NCBI GenBank assembly: GCA_965225955.1
Contig: CBDDBX010000008.1
Location: 35,610 to 99,609 of the forward strand
Source: CBDDBX01 sp965225955
Lineage (GTDB): Bacteria > Acidobacteriota > Aminicenantia > UBA2199
Length of the DNA stretch: 64,000 nt
Direction of reading: 5' to 3'
The position numbers and the translations under genes are program-made. Positions within the stretch are counted from its first letter, which is position 1; each line of letters opens with the position of its first letter. Below are positions 16,171 to 25,381 of this stretch, piece after piece. Under the pieces are notes generated by a model. It saw only the letters and a program-made list of their open reading frames with translations, did not search any database and was not told where the DNA came from.

Positions 16171-17325
16171 TTAAACCCCCAATTGTTTGGCAGATATGAA
16201 GTTATCTGCCGTAAGCGATTCGGTGTATCTCTCTTTTAGGAGAAGATGTTTATTCCCTGTAAAACGATAGAGTTTAACAGAACTTCTGTTACTGTACTCT
16301 TCCGTCTCAATGTATGTGTGGTTATTAATGCCGTTTATCCACGCGCCTGTATTGGCATAGATATATTTACAGGGAAGGGTTTCGGAGAAGCTGTCGGGGA
16401 AAGTATCAGAGTGTATAAAACCCTGAAGCTCAGCTTCATGTGTGTGTCCCATAATAACGATATTAGAATCTCCTTTTCCGAAATATACTTTATGAGCAGC
16501 TTCAGAAAGACCAATTGTATCTGTAATCAGACCAGTGAAGGCATCAACCTCTTTTGAGTTGTCAAGATGCCACTGTCTGAACAGATTATGAAATTTTCTG
16601 GCAATGTCTGTTGCAGTAACAGATGTAGAATCGTGTTTTTCTCTTATTTTAATTGGGGTATCTTCAGATATTCTGCAGAACTGCAGAATTGAATTGAATG
16701 TATCTTCTACCATATCTCTTCTTTTGAAATTCTTTTTTACATATGCAGATATGGTTTGGGGAAGTTTTAGTGCTTTACCTGTTTTTGTACGGCTTTCTGC
16801 AAGAATTCTTGCAATGTAGTAGCCCGGAGGATAAGGTTCACGGGAAGCTGTGTCTGAACAGAAAAGACTGAAACGGCTACCATGTTCGGCAGATATATTT
16901 TCAAAACTGTACTTGGGAGTACCCGATGCTGATGCAAGTATGTTAATACCAGGAAACGTATCTATTACAAATCCCGGATTTATTTCTGAATCGTGGCATC
17001 CGGGGAGATAGGTTAATTTAATGTCCCGGGATTCAGCTATCTGCTTCAACCTCTCTACTATCCCCAGATTATGTTTTGCTTCAGTTATAGTACTGTAATC
17101 TTTAACAGGTTCTATTGATGCGGGGCAGGTCCAGGTGTCAAAGAGATCTCCCAGAATAACCAGTTCTGCTATATCTTTGCTACTGTATATATAATCCAGG
17201 AATTTTTCGAGAATTGTAGTTGAAGGAGGAGTGAGAAGGCTGTAGGGAAAGTCACTGTTTCCCGGGCAAACACTTCGTGAATCACTCATATGGATATCAC
17301 TTATAAAAACTCTTTTTTGTTTCAT
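16171..17325 (-). CDS. Calcineurin-like metallophosphoesterase
   Basis: A 384-residue hydrolase with the full metallophosphoesterase motif set: FISDIHMSD (Asp, His), ILGDLFDTW (GD), LPGCHDSE (the usual GNHD is GCHD here), AEHGSRF and IMGHTHEAEL (GHTH). A long, mostly helical insert (~200-290) separates the fourth and fifth motifs, making it bigger than the ~240-residue LpxH enzymes. There is no signal peptide or membrane segment. The GT-B glycosyltransferase gene lies 111 bases upstream, and a similar phosphoesterase/glycosyltransferase pair occurs at 57.3-59.5 kb. It could act on a lipid- or sugar-linked phosphate; the substrate is unknown. Confidence 0.82.
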   Translation of the reverse strand: MKQKRVFISDIHMSDSRSVCPGNSDFPYSLLTPPSTTILEKFLDYIYSSKDIAELVILGDLFDTWTCPASIEPVKDYSTITEAKHNLGIVERLKQIAESRDIKLTYLPGCHDSEINPGFVIDTFPGINILASASGTPKYSFENISAEHGSRFSLFCSDTASREPYPPGYYIARILAESRTKTGKALKLPQTISAYVKKNFKRRDMVEDTFNSILQFCRISEDTPIKIREKHDSTSVTATDIARKFHNLFRQWHLDNSKEVDAFTGLITDTIGLSEAAHKVYFGKGDSNIVIMGHTHEAELQGFIHSDTFPDSFSETLPCKYIYANTGAWINGINNHTYIETEEYSNRSSVKLYRFTGNKHLLLKERYTESLTADNFISAKQLGV

Positions 17326-17436
17326 GATATCAGGAGTATAGTTGTGTTCTGAATTTGCGACTATAAGATATGTTACAATGTTTGTAACATATGTTTCATT
17401 GGTGTAAAAGTCCCTGTTAAAGGGTGTTTATGGTGA

Positions 17437-18510
17437 CTATCCAATCCTGTTTGTTATGATTTCTGCTATAGATTCTGCACCATTTGTCACATCGGATGCA
17501 GGGAAATCCGGCAAATCTGTGAGGCTTCTGAGTGATGAAATCCATTCGCCCTTTTCAAAATTGTCCAGTTTAACTGAAGGAATATTGTTATCTATAAAAT
17601 TTTCAAGAACCGGAGCTTCCCGGAAACCAGGTCTGGGAAAGTAGCCAAACTTTTTTTTTGTATTGTAAACTTCTGCAATTGTGCTGTAACCAGGTTTGCC
17701 TACTACAATGTCTGATGCATTAACGAGGTCCGGATGAAAGAAGGGGGAGTCTTTGGGAAGAGTTATAATATTATCTCTTCTGGTGTGAGCCTGTTGTCCT
17801 GTTATGATGAAGTTATAATTATGTGACTCCTTAAGAGCTTCAGGTAATGCTGATGTGCCTGAAAATCCTCCCATAGTTATGAGTACAACAGGTTTCTCTG
17901 TAGATATGTTTAGTTCCGATTTTACTACTTCTGATGATTTTCTGATTTTTCTGCTTACCGGAGCTATCTCAACTGAGCCTGAAACTTTCCGGCAGACAGG
18001 GGGTAGCTGGACTCTTATGTCTGCTGAGTTAAAAACCGGAGCAAGGTAGTTGCTGAATGTCTCGAACCTGCTGTTATATTTTATAAGATCTTCGTATATC
18101 CAGTCCCAGGTGAAATTTTCCTGAAGAATTGATGGGATTTTGTATTTGTCAGCGAACACAAGTCCCATAGGAGATATATCTGAGATAATTATATCCGGCA
18201 GAGTATCCATTAAAGAGCGGATCTCTTCCAGCCTGTTATCAGAAAAAGGAAGGATGCTATCAATTATTTCCACTGTTCTGCAGATGTCTATCTCAAGAGG
18301 GGTATGCTGAATAAGGCCGGCATCGTTCATAAAGTTATGATATCTCAGGTTTTCTGATGGAAGTGAGTCACAAAAGAAAAATTGAGGTACTGTTGTAAAA
18401 ATTTCAAAAATTACAGATTTATCTTTCTCATGGAGTGCTTCCATAACAGCACAACATCTTGCAGCATGGCCAAAACCGTGGGAGGAGATAAAAAAAGCAA
18501 CTTTTTTCAT
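17437..18510 (-). CDS. GT-B fold glycosyltransferase, MurG-like
   Basis: A 357-residue protein. The N-terminal glycine-rich start VAFFISSHGFGHAARC is typical of GT-B enzymes that act on long or lipid acceptors. The C-terminal nucleotide-sugar domain shows VVLITMGGFSG at its start and a conserved DIVVGKPGYSTIAEV near residue 270, equivalent to the MurG/GT28 donor-binding block. No membrane segment is seen, so it would be a peripheral cytoplasmic enzyme. It is not MurG itself, because it lacks the MurG spacing and cell-wall gene neighbours. The 'SSHGFGHA' start also occurs in glycosyltransferase-like N-domains fused to GHMP kinases. Divergent from the lactose operon. Confidence 0.78.
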   Translation of the reverse strand: MKKVAFFISSHGFGHAARCCAVMEALHEKDKSVIFEIFTTVPQFFFCDSLPSENLRYHNFMNDAGLIQHTPLEIDICRTVEIIDSILPFSDNRLEEIRSLMDTLPDIIISDISPMGLVFADKYKIPSILQENFTWDWIYEDLIKYNSRFETFSNYLAPVFNSADIRVQLPPVCRKVSGSVEIAPVSRKIRKSSEVVKSELNISTEKPVVLITMGGFSGTSALPEALKESHNYNFIITGQQAHTRRDNIITLPKDSPFFHPDLVNASDIVVGKPGYSTIAEVYNTKKKFGYFPRPGFREAPVLENFIDNNIPSVKLDNFEKGEWISSLRSLTDLPDFPASDVTNGAESIAEIITNRIG

Positions 18511-18593
18511 TAATATATTTTACCATTTGATATGAATTGAGCAAAATTTCCCGGCTCTGTGCCGGGCATGGCAGTATGATTCTTAAAGGCCTC

Positions 18594-18622
18594 TTGACTG
18601 GGGATTTGATATCTGATATATC
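18594..18622 (+). promoter_or_regulatory. Candidate promoter of the lactose/galactose operon
   Basis: The -35 box TTGACT (five of six) is followed after 17 bases by TATATC (four of six). The lacZ ATG lies about 100 bases downstream, leaving a long leader. A GC-rich hairpin CCCGGC-TCTGT-GCCGGG sits just upstream at 18550-18566 and might be an operator or the tail of an older unit. Confidence 0.42.
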
Positions 18623-18722
18623 TGATGTCTGGCGATAAATTCAAAAATCCGAAATTGAAGTGCCTCAAAAGTTTATAAAAAATTTTGATATAGATTATAC
18701 TTTCATAAAACTGGAGGATAGT

Positions 18723-21700
18723 ATGGTTTTAAGAGGTCTATTGGTAGTAGTGCTTATGTTATCAGCTTTTACCATTTATGGTACTGACAAGACACCTGAC
18801 TGGGAAAATCTGAAGGTTCTTTCAAAGAACCGGGAGAAAGCAAGAGCCTGGTTTGTTCCCTTCCTGAGTAAAGAAAGGGCTTTGAAGAATAATCCTGTAA
18901 AATCTGTTAATTACAGATCATTAAATGGTAAATGGAAATTCAGGTTCTCACGTAAACCTGCTGACAGACCTGTGGAGTTTTACAAACCCTCCTTCAGTGT
19001 TAAAGAGTGGGATCTTATAGATGTTCCCGGAAACTGGGAATTACTCGGACACGGTGTACCAATATACACTAATACTAAATACCCTTTTCCTGAAAACCCG
19101 CCTCATATACCTCATGAATACAATCCTGTAGGTTCATACAGAAAAGATTTCAATGTTCCTGCTGAATGGAAAGGCCGGGAAATCTACATACATTTTGGTG
19201 GAGTAAGATCTGCTATGTATCTGTGGATTAATGGTAAGAAAGTCGGATACAGTCAGGGTAGCAAAACTCCTGCGGAATTCAGAATAACACCTTATCTGAA
19301 GAAAGGCAGAAACAGCCTGGCTGTTGAAGTTTATCGCTGGAGTGATGGCTCATATCTTGAAGGTCAGGACTACTGGAAAATAAGTGGTATTGAAAGAGAT
19401 GTTTTCCTGTATTCAACTCCAAAGGTGAGAATCAGGGACTTCTATGCCAAACCTCTTCTTGATGCAGTTTATAAGAATGGAACTCTTGAGATTGATGTGG
19501 AACTTGAGAAACTGAATAAGAGAAAGTCCGGTAAACACCAGGTAGAATTTGTTCTTTACAGAAAAGGGAAAGCTGTTGCAAGAAAAGGCCTCAAAGCTGT
19601 TAATTTTAAAGAGAGTAAGTTTAAATTAAGTACAAAAATTGATATTGCTGCTCCTGCTAAGTGGAGTGCCGAAACCCCTGAACTCTATAAACTTCTCATT
19701 AATCTTAGTAAAAACGGAAAGGTAGTTGAAAGGGTTTCCACAGATATCGGATTCAGAACTGTTGAGATAAAAGACGGACAGCTTCTTGTTAATGGAATGC
19801 CAATAACTATAAAAGGTGTCAACCGTCACGAGCACGAACCAGTAACCTGTAGAGTTGTTACTGAAAAGTATATGCTCAAAGATATTGAACTTATGAAAAA
19901 GTACAATATTAATGCTGTAAGAACCAGTCACTACCCAAATGTTCCCAGATGGTATGAACTCTGTAATAAATATGGAATATATCTGGTTGATGAAGCAAAT
20001 ATAGAGTCCCACGGTATGGGATATAAACCCAACAAAGCTCTGGCGAACCAGCCTGAATGGGAATCTGCATTTGTTGACAGAACAGAGAGAATGTTTGAAA
20101 GAGATAAAAACCAGCCATCAGTTATCATATGGTCTCTTGGAAATGAGTCTGGTAAAGGACCAAATTTCAAGGCTACCTACAAGTGGCTTAAGAGCAGAGA
20201 TAAATATCGCCCTGTTCAGTCAGAAGATGCAGGACTCGAAGAGTATACAGATATATACTGCCCAATGTATGCACGTATCGGGAAGATGACTGAATATGCA
20301 AGACGCAAACAGAAAAGACCTCTTATTCTTTGCGAATATGCTCATGCAATGGGTAATAGTATAGGTAATCTGCAGGAATACTGGGATGAGATCTATGGTT
20401 ATAAGTATCTTCAGGGAGGCTTTATCTGGGACTGGGTTGATCAGGGACTTCTTAAAAAAGATAAAAACGGTAAAAACTTCTGGGCTTATGGTGGTGATTA
20501 TAAAGGAACAGAGCTGAGTGATAAAAATTTCTGTATTAACGGGCTTGTGGCACCAGACAGAAAACCAAACCCTCATATCGAAGAGGTTAAGAAGGTATAC
20601 CAGCCGGTTCACTTTAAACTTACAGATCCTTCAGAACTTGTTGTGGAAATCAGAAACCGTTACGATTTTATAAACCTTTCAGGCTTCAGTTTTACATGGA
20701 AAATTGAAGGTAACGGTAAAACTGTATATAAAGGACTACTTAAAAAAATAAAGACTAAAGCTCATCACGCAGATTTTGTTACAATTCCTACCGGCAATAT
20801 CGTATACAAACCAGGTACTGAGTACTTCCTGACTATAGAGATGAGATGTGCTTCAGATAAACCTTTCTTAAAAAAAGGCCATCTGATTGCAAGAGAACAG
20901 TTCCGCCTGCCTCCATTCATGCCTGTTGCTGATAAAGCAGTATCTGATTCAGTTATTAAAGTGAAGGAAGATAGTGGTGCTCTTAATATTAAAGGAAAGG
21001 CTTTCTCTGCTGCTTTTGATATAAAAAGAGGTGTTCTGACATCATACACTATTAATGGTAGTAATATTCTTAAAGAGGGAATCAAGCCAAATTTCTGGCG
21101 TGCTCCAAATGATAACGATTTTGGTAATAAGATGCCTGTAAGATGCAAGGTCTGGAGACATGCCGGAGAGAGAATTTCATATATAGGCTTCAATTATAAA
21201 AAAATAAATAAAAACAGAGTTGATGTTGCTGTTAAGATGTTTGAAACAGTAATTTCTGCAAAATGTAGTATTCTGTACTCTTTCTATGGAGATGGCAGAG
21301 TGGATGTGAGCTACAGATTTAATCCTGAAAAGTTTGATCTGCCTGAAATGCCAAGACTTGGTGTGAAATTCAGAATTGCTAAACAGTTCGATAATGTTAC
21401 ATGGTTTGGCCGTGGACCTGGTGAAAACTATGTAGACAGAAAAAGTGCTGCTTTTGTAGGTAAGTACAGCATGAAGGCCGGTGAGATGGTATTCCCTTAT
21501 ATTCGTCCTCAGGAAACCGGGAACCGCTGTGATGTGAGATGGGCAGAACTGAGAGATAAGAAGGGAAATGGTATCCGTATTACAGGATCTCCTGTTTTTG
21601 ATTTCACAGCTCACCATTATGAAATATCTGACCTCGATCCCGGGGAAAAGAAGGCACAGCGTCATGCTACAGATCTTAAAGAACGTGATTTTGTGAACAT

Positions 21701-21827
21701 TTTTGTTGACTATATGCAGATGGGAGTAGGTGGTGACACAAGCTGGGGTGCAAGACCTCATCCACCTTATCAGCTGGATATTAAAGACTATATTTTCAAT
21801 TTCAGTATAGAACCGATTAGTAAATAA
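18723..21827 (+). CDS. lacZ: Exported beta-galactosidase (GH2, LacZ type)
   Basis: Hydrolyses lactose and other beta-galactosides. I chose ATG at 18723 (1034 residues) because GGAGG precedes it and it opens a signal peptide (~1-20, LLVVVLMLSAFTIYG); an in-frame GTG at 18660 would bury this. The domain order is the full LacZ set: sugar-binding domain (WKFRFSRKPADRP, VPGNWELLGHG), immunoglobulin-like domain, TIM barrel with acid/base Glu475 (WSLGNESG) and nucleophile Glu538 (LILCEYAHAMGN), then the beta-galactosidase small-chain domain (FWRAPNDNDFG). Its export means lactose would be split outside the cytoplasm. First gene of the operon; the symporter starts 15 bases later. Confidence 0.95.
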   Translation: MVLRGLLVVVLMLSAFTIYGTDKTPDWENLKVLSKNREKARAWFVPFLSKERALKNNPVKSVNYRSLNGKWKFRFSRKPADRPVEFYKPSFSVKEWDLIDVPGNWELLGHGVPIYTNTKYPFPENPPHIPHEYNPVGSYRKDFNVPAEWKGREIYIHFGGVRSAMYLWINGKKVGYSQGSKTPAEFRITPYLKKGRNSLAVEVYRWSDGSYLEGQDYWKISGIERDVFLYSTPKVRIRDFYAKPLLDAVYKNGTLEIDVELEKLNKRKSGKHQVEFVLYRKGKAVARKGLKAVNFKESKFKLSTKIDIAAPAKWSAETPELYKLLINLSKNGKVVERVSTDIGFRTVEIKDGQLLVNGMPITIKGVNRHEHEPVTCRVVTEKYMLKDIELMKKYNINAVRTSHYPNVPRWYELCNKYGIYLVDEANIESHGMGYKPNKALANQPEWESAFVDRTERMFERDKNQPSVIIWSLGNESGKGPNFKATYKWLKSRDKYRPVQSEDAGLEEYTDIYCPMYARIGKMTEYARRKQKRPLILCEYAHAMGNSIGNLQEYWDEIYGYKYLQGGFIWDWVDQGLLKKDKNGKNFWAYGGDYKGTELSDKNFCINGLVAPDRKPNPHIEEVKKVYQPVHFKLTDPSELVVEIRNRYDFINLSGFSFTWKIEGNGKTVYKGLLKKIKTKAHHADFVTIPTGNIVYKPGTEYFLTIEMRCASDKPFLKKGHLIAREQFRLPPFMPVADKAVSDSVIKVKEDSGALNIKGKAFSAAFDIKRGVLTSYTINGSNILKEGIKPNFWRAPNDNDFGNKMPVRCKVWRHAGERISYIGFNYKKINKNRVDVAVKMFETVISAKCSILYSFYGDGRVDVSYRFNPEKFDLPEMPRLGVKFRIAKQFDNVTWFGRGPGENYVDRKSAAFVGKYSMKAGEMVFPYIRPQETGNRCDVRWAELRDKKGNGIRITGSPVFDFTAHHYEISDLDPGEKKAQRHATDLKERDFVNIFVDYMQMGVGGDTSWGARPHPPYQLDIKDYIFNFSIEPISK

Positions 21828-21842
21828 AGCAGGAGTAAAGAT

Positions 21843-23411
21843 ATGAGTTTTTCCTCATTTGATTTAACGGTATTCTTCGGATACATAATTTTTATTGTTG
21901 TACTTGGTCTCTGGGTTTCCAGAGAGAAGAAAGGTCATGAAAAAAATTCCCAGGACTATTTTCTTGCAGGCAGAATGTTACCCTGGTGGGCTGTTGGTGC
22001 TTCACTTATAGCCTCAAATATTTCCGCCGAGCAGGTTATCGGTATGTCCGGATCAGGTTATGCAATAGGTCTTGCGATAGCATCTTATGAATGGATGGCT
22101 GCAATTACCCTTATTATTGTTGCCAAATACTTCCTGCCAATTTTTCTTGATAAGAAAATATATACAATGCCCCAGTTTCTGGAGATAAGATTTGACAGTA
22201 GAGTAAGAACAAGTCTTGCGGTTTTCTGGCTTGGTGTCTATATATTTGTAAATCTTACTTCTGTTCTATATCTTGGAGCTCTGGCTCTGAAAACAATAAT
22301 GGGCGTTGAACTCATATACGGAATTATCGGCCTGGCTCTTTTCTCAGGGCTCTATACAATATATGGTGGTCTGAAAGCTGTTGCATGGACAGATGTAGTT
22401 CAGATTGTTGTTCTTGTAGGGGGTGGTCTGGTAACCAGTTTTCTTGCACTTGATGCAGTTAGTGGAGGTGCCGGAGTAATTGAAGGGCTGACAACTCTTG
22501 TTAACAGTGTTCCCGATAAGTTCGATATGATTCTTGATTCCTCAAATAAGTACTATAAAGACCTTCCTGGTATAAGTGTTCTGATTGGTGGTATGTGGAT
22601 TGCCAATCTGTTCTACTGGGGCTGTAATCAGTATATTACCCAGAGAGCTCTTGCTGCAAAGAATCTTAAGGAAGCGCAGAGAGGACTCGTATTTGCAGGT
22701 TATCTTAAAATATTGATGCCTCTTATCGTTGTTATTCCCGGAATTGCAGCTTTCTTTCTTAAAGCACAGATTGCGAAACCTGATGAGTCTTATCCCTGGC
22801 TTCTGAGTAATTTTGTACCAGCAGGTCTTAAAGGCCTTGCTTTTGCTGCACTGATTGCTGCAATCGTATCTTCACTCAGTTCAATGGTAAACAGTACTGC
22901 TACAATCTTCTCAATGGATATATACAGACAGATGATTAAGAAAGATGCTTCAGAAAAGCAGCTTGTCAGAACCGGTCGTATTGTCAGTTTTATAGCACTT
23001 ATAATTGCTGTAATGATTGCTCCTCTGCTTCAGACTCTGGAACAGGCTTTTCAATTCATCCAGGAGTTTACAGGCTTCATAAGTCCGGGGGTATTCCTGA
23101 TTTTTATTCTGGGACTCTTCTGGAAAAAGGCTACAGCAAATTCAGCGTTATGGGCTGCTGTATTAACTATACCTCTGTCTGCAGGATTTAAATATTTTGC
23201 ACCGGGAATACCATTTATGGACAGAATGGGAATTGTATTCCTTCTGCTTGGTGTTCTGGTTGTTATTATGTCCCTTAAAGAGAATAGTGGGAAAAATGAT
23301 GCAAAAGCTATTACTTTATCATCATCCCTGTTTAAAACAGATGGAGTTTTCCTTGCTGGCTCAATAGGCATCTGTATAATTCTCTCAGTCCTTTATATAA
23401 TGTTCTGGTAG
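21843..23411 (+). CDS. Sodium:solute symporter (SSS/SGLT family), probable galactose or glucose uptake
   Basis: A 522-residue inner-membrane protein with about 14 hydrophobic segments. SGLT-like signatures include YFLAGRMLPWWAVGASLIAS and NISAEQVIGMSGSGYAIGL near the N-terminus and AALIAAIVSSLSSMVNSTAT in the middle, which form the sodium site. It sits between lacZ and galT, so galactose (and perhaps glucose) released by the exported beta-galactosidase is the likely substrate. That specificity is inferred from context. Only four bases separate it from galT. Confidence 0.93.
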   Translation: MSFSSFDLTVFFGYIIFIVVLGLWVSREKKGHEKNSQDYFLAGRMLPWWAVGASLIASNISAEQVIGMSGSGYAIGLAIASYEWMAAITLIIVAKYFLPIFLDKKIYTMPQFLEIRFDSRVRTSLAVFWLGVYIFVNLTSVLYLGALALKTIMGVELIYGIIGLALFSGLYTIYGGLKAVAWTDVVQIVVLVGGGLVTSFLALDAVSGGAGVIEGLTTLVNSVPDKFDMILDSSNKYYKDLPGISVLIGGMWIANLFYWGCNQYITQRALAAKNLKEAQRGLVFAGYLKILMPLIVVIPGIAAFFLKAQIAKPDESYPWLLSNFVPAGLKGLAFAALIAAIVSSLSSMVNSTATIFSMDIYRQMIKKDASEKQLVRTGRIVSFIALIIAVMIAPLLQTLEQAFQFIQEFTGFISPGVFLIFILGLFWKKATANSALWAAVLTIPLSAGFKYFAPGIPFMDRMGIVFLLLGVLVVIMSLKENSGKNDAKAITLSSSLFKTDGVFLAGSIGICIILSVLYIMFW

Positions 23412-23415
23412 TAGA

Positions 23416-24441
23416 ATGAGCAGACCTCACAGACGTTTCAATCCTCTGAGTGGCGAGTGGGTACTTGTTTCACCTCACAGGGCAAAACGCCCCTGGCAGG
23501 GTAAAAAGGAAGAAGTTGCCACCTCTTTAAGAGAGAGTTATGACTCTGAATGTTATCTTTGCCCCGGTAATACAAGAGCCGGGGGAAAAGTGAACGATAA
23601 ATACGAGTCAACATTTGCCTTTAGTAACGATTTTGCAGCTCTTCTTAATGGTGGAGTTGAAAACAGCAATAGTGGAGATGATCCACTGTTCAGAAGTTCA
23701 GAGGTGAAGGGTGAGTGCCGGGTGATATGTTTCTCACCAGATCACAGTCTATCTCTGGCTGAAATGGAAACCGTTGATATTGAAAGTGTTGTAAGATGCT
23801 GGAAGAGAGAAGCTGAGGAGCTGGGTAAAAAATACAGATGGGTTCAGATCTTTGAGAACAAAGGGGCTATAATGGGTTGCTCAAACCCCCATCCCCATGG
23901 TCAGATATGGGCTTCTGATTTTTTACCTAATGAAGTGTCTGCTGAAGAGAGACGTCAGAAAGAGTGGCTGGAAAAAGAGGGAACCTGTCTTCTTGAGGAG
24001 TACAGGAACAGGGAACTGACTGCAAAAGAGCGGATTGTTGCAGAAAACGACAGCTGGGTGGTTCTTGTTCCTTTCTGGGCAGTGTGGCCTTATGAAACTA
24101 TACTTCTTCCAAAAAAACCTTATAGAAGAGTCACAGATATAGCAGCAGGAGAGGAGTCAGGTCTGGCAGATATTATGAAACAGCTTCTTGTAAAATATGA
24201 TAATCTGTTTGAAACCTCTTTTCCTTATACAATGGGCTGGCATGGAGCACCTTTTAATGGTGAAGATGCGAAACACTGGCTACTTCACGCTCATTTTTAC
24301 CCGCCACTTTTAAGATCTGCAACTGTTAAAAAATTTATGGTAGGATATGAGATGCTGGCAGAGGCTCAGAGAGATATTACAGCTGAATCAGCAGCTGAAA
24401 CTCTTGGAGCACTTCCGGTAGAACATTTCAGGAGTAGATAA
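23416..24441 (+). CDS. galT: Galactose-1-phosphate uridylyltransferase
   Basis: Leloir-pathway enzyme exchanging UMP between UDP-glucose and galactose-1-phosphate. The 341 residues match the class I family. It starts RPHRRFNPLSGEWVLVSPHR, a GalT signature. The zinc cysteines are in CYLCPGN. The active-site HPH is His159-Pro-His161 in CSNPHPHGQIWA, with His161 forming the uridylyl intermediate. The C-terminal histidine block HWLLHAHFYPP is present. It lies between the symporter and galM with only one base to the galM start. Confidence 0.97.
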   Translation: MSRPHRRFNPLSGEWVLVSPHRAKRPWQGKKEEVATSLRESYDSECYLCPGNTRAGGKVNDKYESTFAFSNDFAALLNGGVENSNSGDDPLFRSSEVKGECRVICFSPDHSLSLAEMETVDIESVVRCWKREAEELGKKYRWVQIFENKGAIMGCSNPHPHGQIWASDFLPNEVSAEERRQKEWLEKEGTCLLEEYRNRELTAKERIVAENDSWVVLVPFWAVWPYETILLPKKPYRRVTDIAAGEESGLADIMKQLLVKYDNLFETSFPYTMGWHGAPFNGEDAKHWLLHAHFYPPLLRSATVKKFMVGYEMLAEAQRDITAESAAETLGALPVEHFRSR

Positions 24442-24442
24442 C

Positions 24443-25381
24443 TTGTACAGAATAGATATTATTGAAACAAATGGTTTTGAAGAGATTATAATCTCTGATT
24501 CGGACAGAGGAGATTACTGTTCTATTGTTCCTGCATTTGGTGGTAATATAAGAGAGCTTATTTTAAATAATGAGAGTGTTATCTCCGGTTATGCAACACT
24601 GGAACAGTTCAGAGTAAATGAGAGTTACAGAAGTACTTTTCTGATTCCTTTTCCCAACAGAATCAGTGGTGGCAGATACAGCTTTAAGAAAGAGGAGTAC
24701 CGACTTCCAAAAAACTGCGTACCCAATGCTTTACACGGTTTTTTTCATAACCGGGAAATGGTTGTTAAAGAGAAACTGGTAGGGGAGAAGGGTGCTTCAC
24801 TTATTCTGGGGTATGATTATAAAGGAACATATGAAGGCTATCCATTCTGTTTTGAAACTGAGATAACTGTAATTCTTAATGTTGGTGGCTTCAGATGTCT
24901 CATCGATATAACTGGAGAAGAAGAGGGGAGTCTCCCTGCAGGTGCAGGATGGCATCCCTATTTCAAATTTGGAAATGAACCGGTAGACAGATTACAGATG
25001 AGACTCCCTGCTTGTGATATTCTGGAACTGGATGACAATAAAATACCAACAGGCAAAGTGATGCCTTATGGTTTTTACGAAGATTTTGATTATCTTAATC
25101 GTGAACACTTTGATACAGGGTTCACCGTTCCTTCAACTCACTGTATGGTTGAACTCTACTCAGACACCAGGAAAAAAGGTATAAGAGTTGAGCAGGAGAG
25201 GGTTAGAGGTGGAAACTGCTATTTCCAGATATATACACCACCTGACAGAAGATCTATTGCTATTGAGCCAATGACCTGTGCTGCCAATGCATTTAATAAT
25301 ACCATGGGACTGCAGATTCTGGAGAAAGGCGAAAAACTGAGCTCATCTATAAAGGTAGCTCTATTTGATAAGGTTGAATAA
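24443..25381 (+). CDS. galM: Aldose 1-epimerase (galactose mutarotase)
   Basis: Interconverts alpha and beta galactose so that galactokinase gets its alpha substrate. 312 residues of the galactose-mutarotase-like fold. Recognisable parts are FLIPFPNRI near residue 70, PNALHGFF near 95 (catalytic His) and GAGWHPYFKF near 170 (second catalytic His); the catalytic Glu is probably the one in IAIEPMTCAANAFN. The start is TTG at 24443, supported by GGAG eight bases upstream inside the galT end and by coupling. No ATG lies nearby upstream. Its stop overlaps the galK ATG by one base. Confidence 0.9.
   Translation: MYRIDIIETNGFEEIIISDSDRGDYCSIVPAFGGNIRELILNNESVISGYATLEQFRVNESYRSTFLIPFPNRISGGRYSFKKEEYRLPKNCVPNALHGFFHNREMVVKEKLVGEKGASLILGYDYKGTYEGYPFCFETEITVILNVGGFRCLIDITGEEEGSLPAGAGWHPYFKFGNEPVDRLQMRLPACDILELDDNKIPTGKVMPYGFYEDFDYLNREHFDTGFTVPSTHCMVELYSDTRKKGIRVEQERVRGGNCYFQIYTPPDRRSIAIEPMTCAANAFNNTMGLQILEKGEKLSSSIKVALFDKVE

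Noticed and set aside
18550..18566. GC-rich hairpin CCCGGC-TCTGT-GCCGGG between divergent genes
   Set aside because: Short stem, no T-run and no partner site; kept only as a remark beside the promoter.
19626..21761. Several long open frames antisense to lacZ
   Set aside because: All lie inside the clear LacZ frame and have no ribosome sites or domain patterns.
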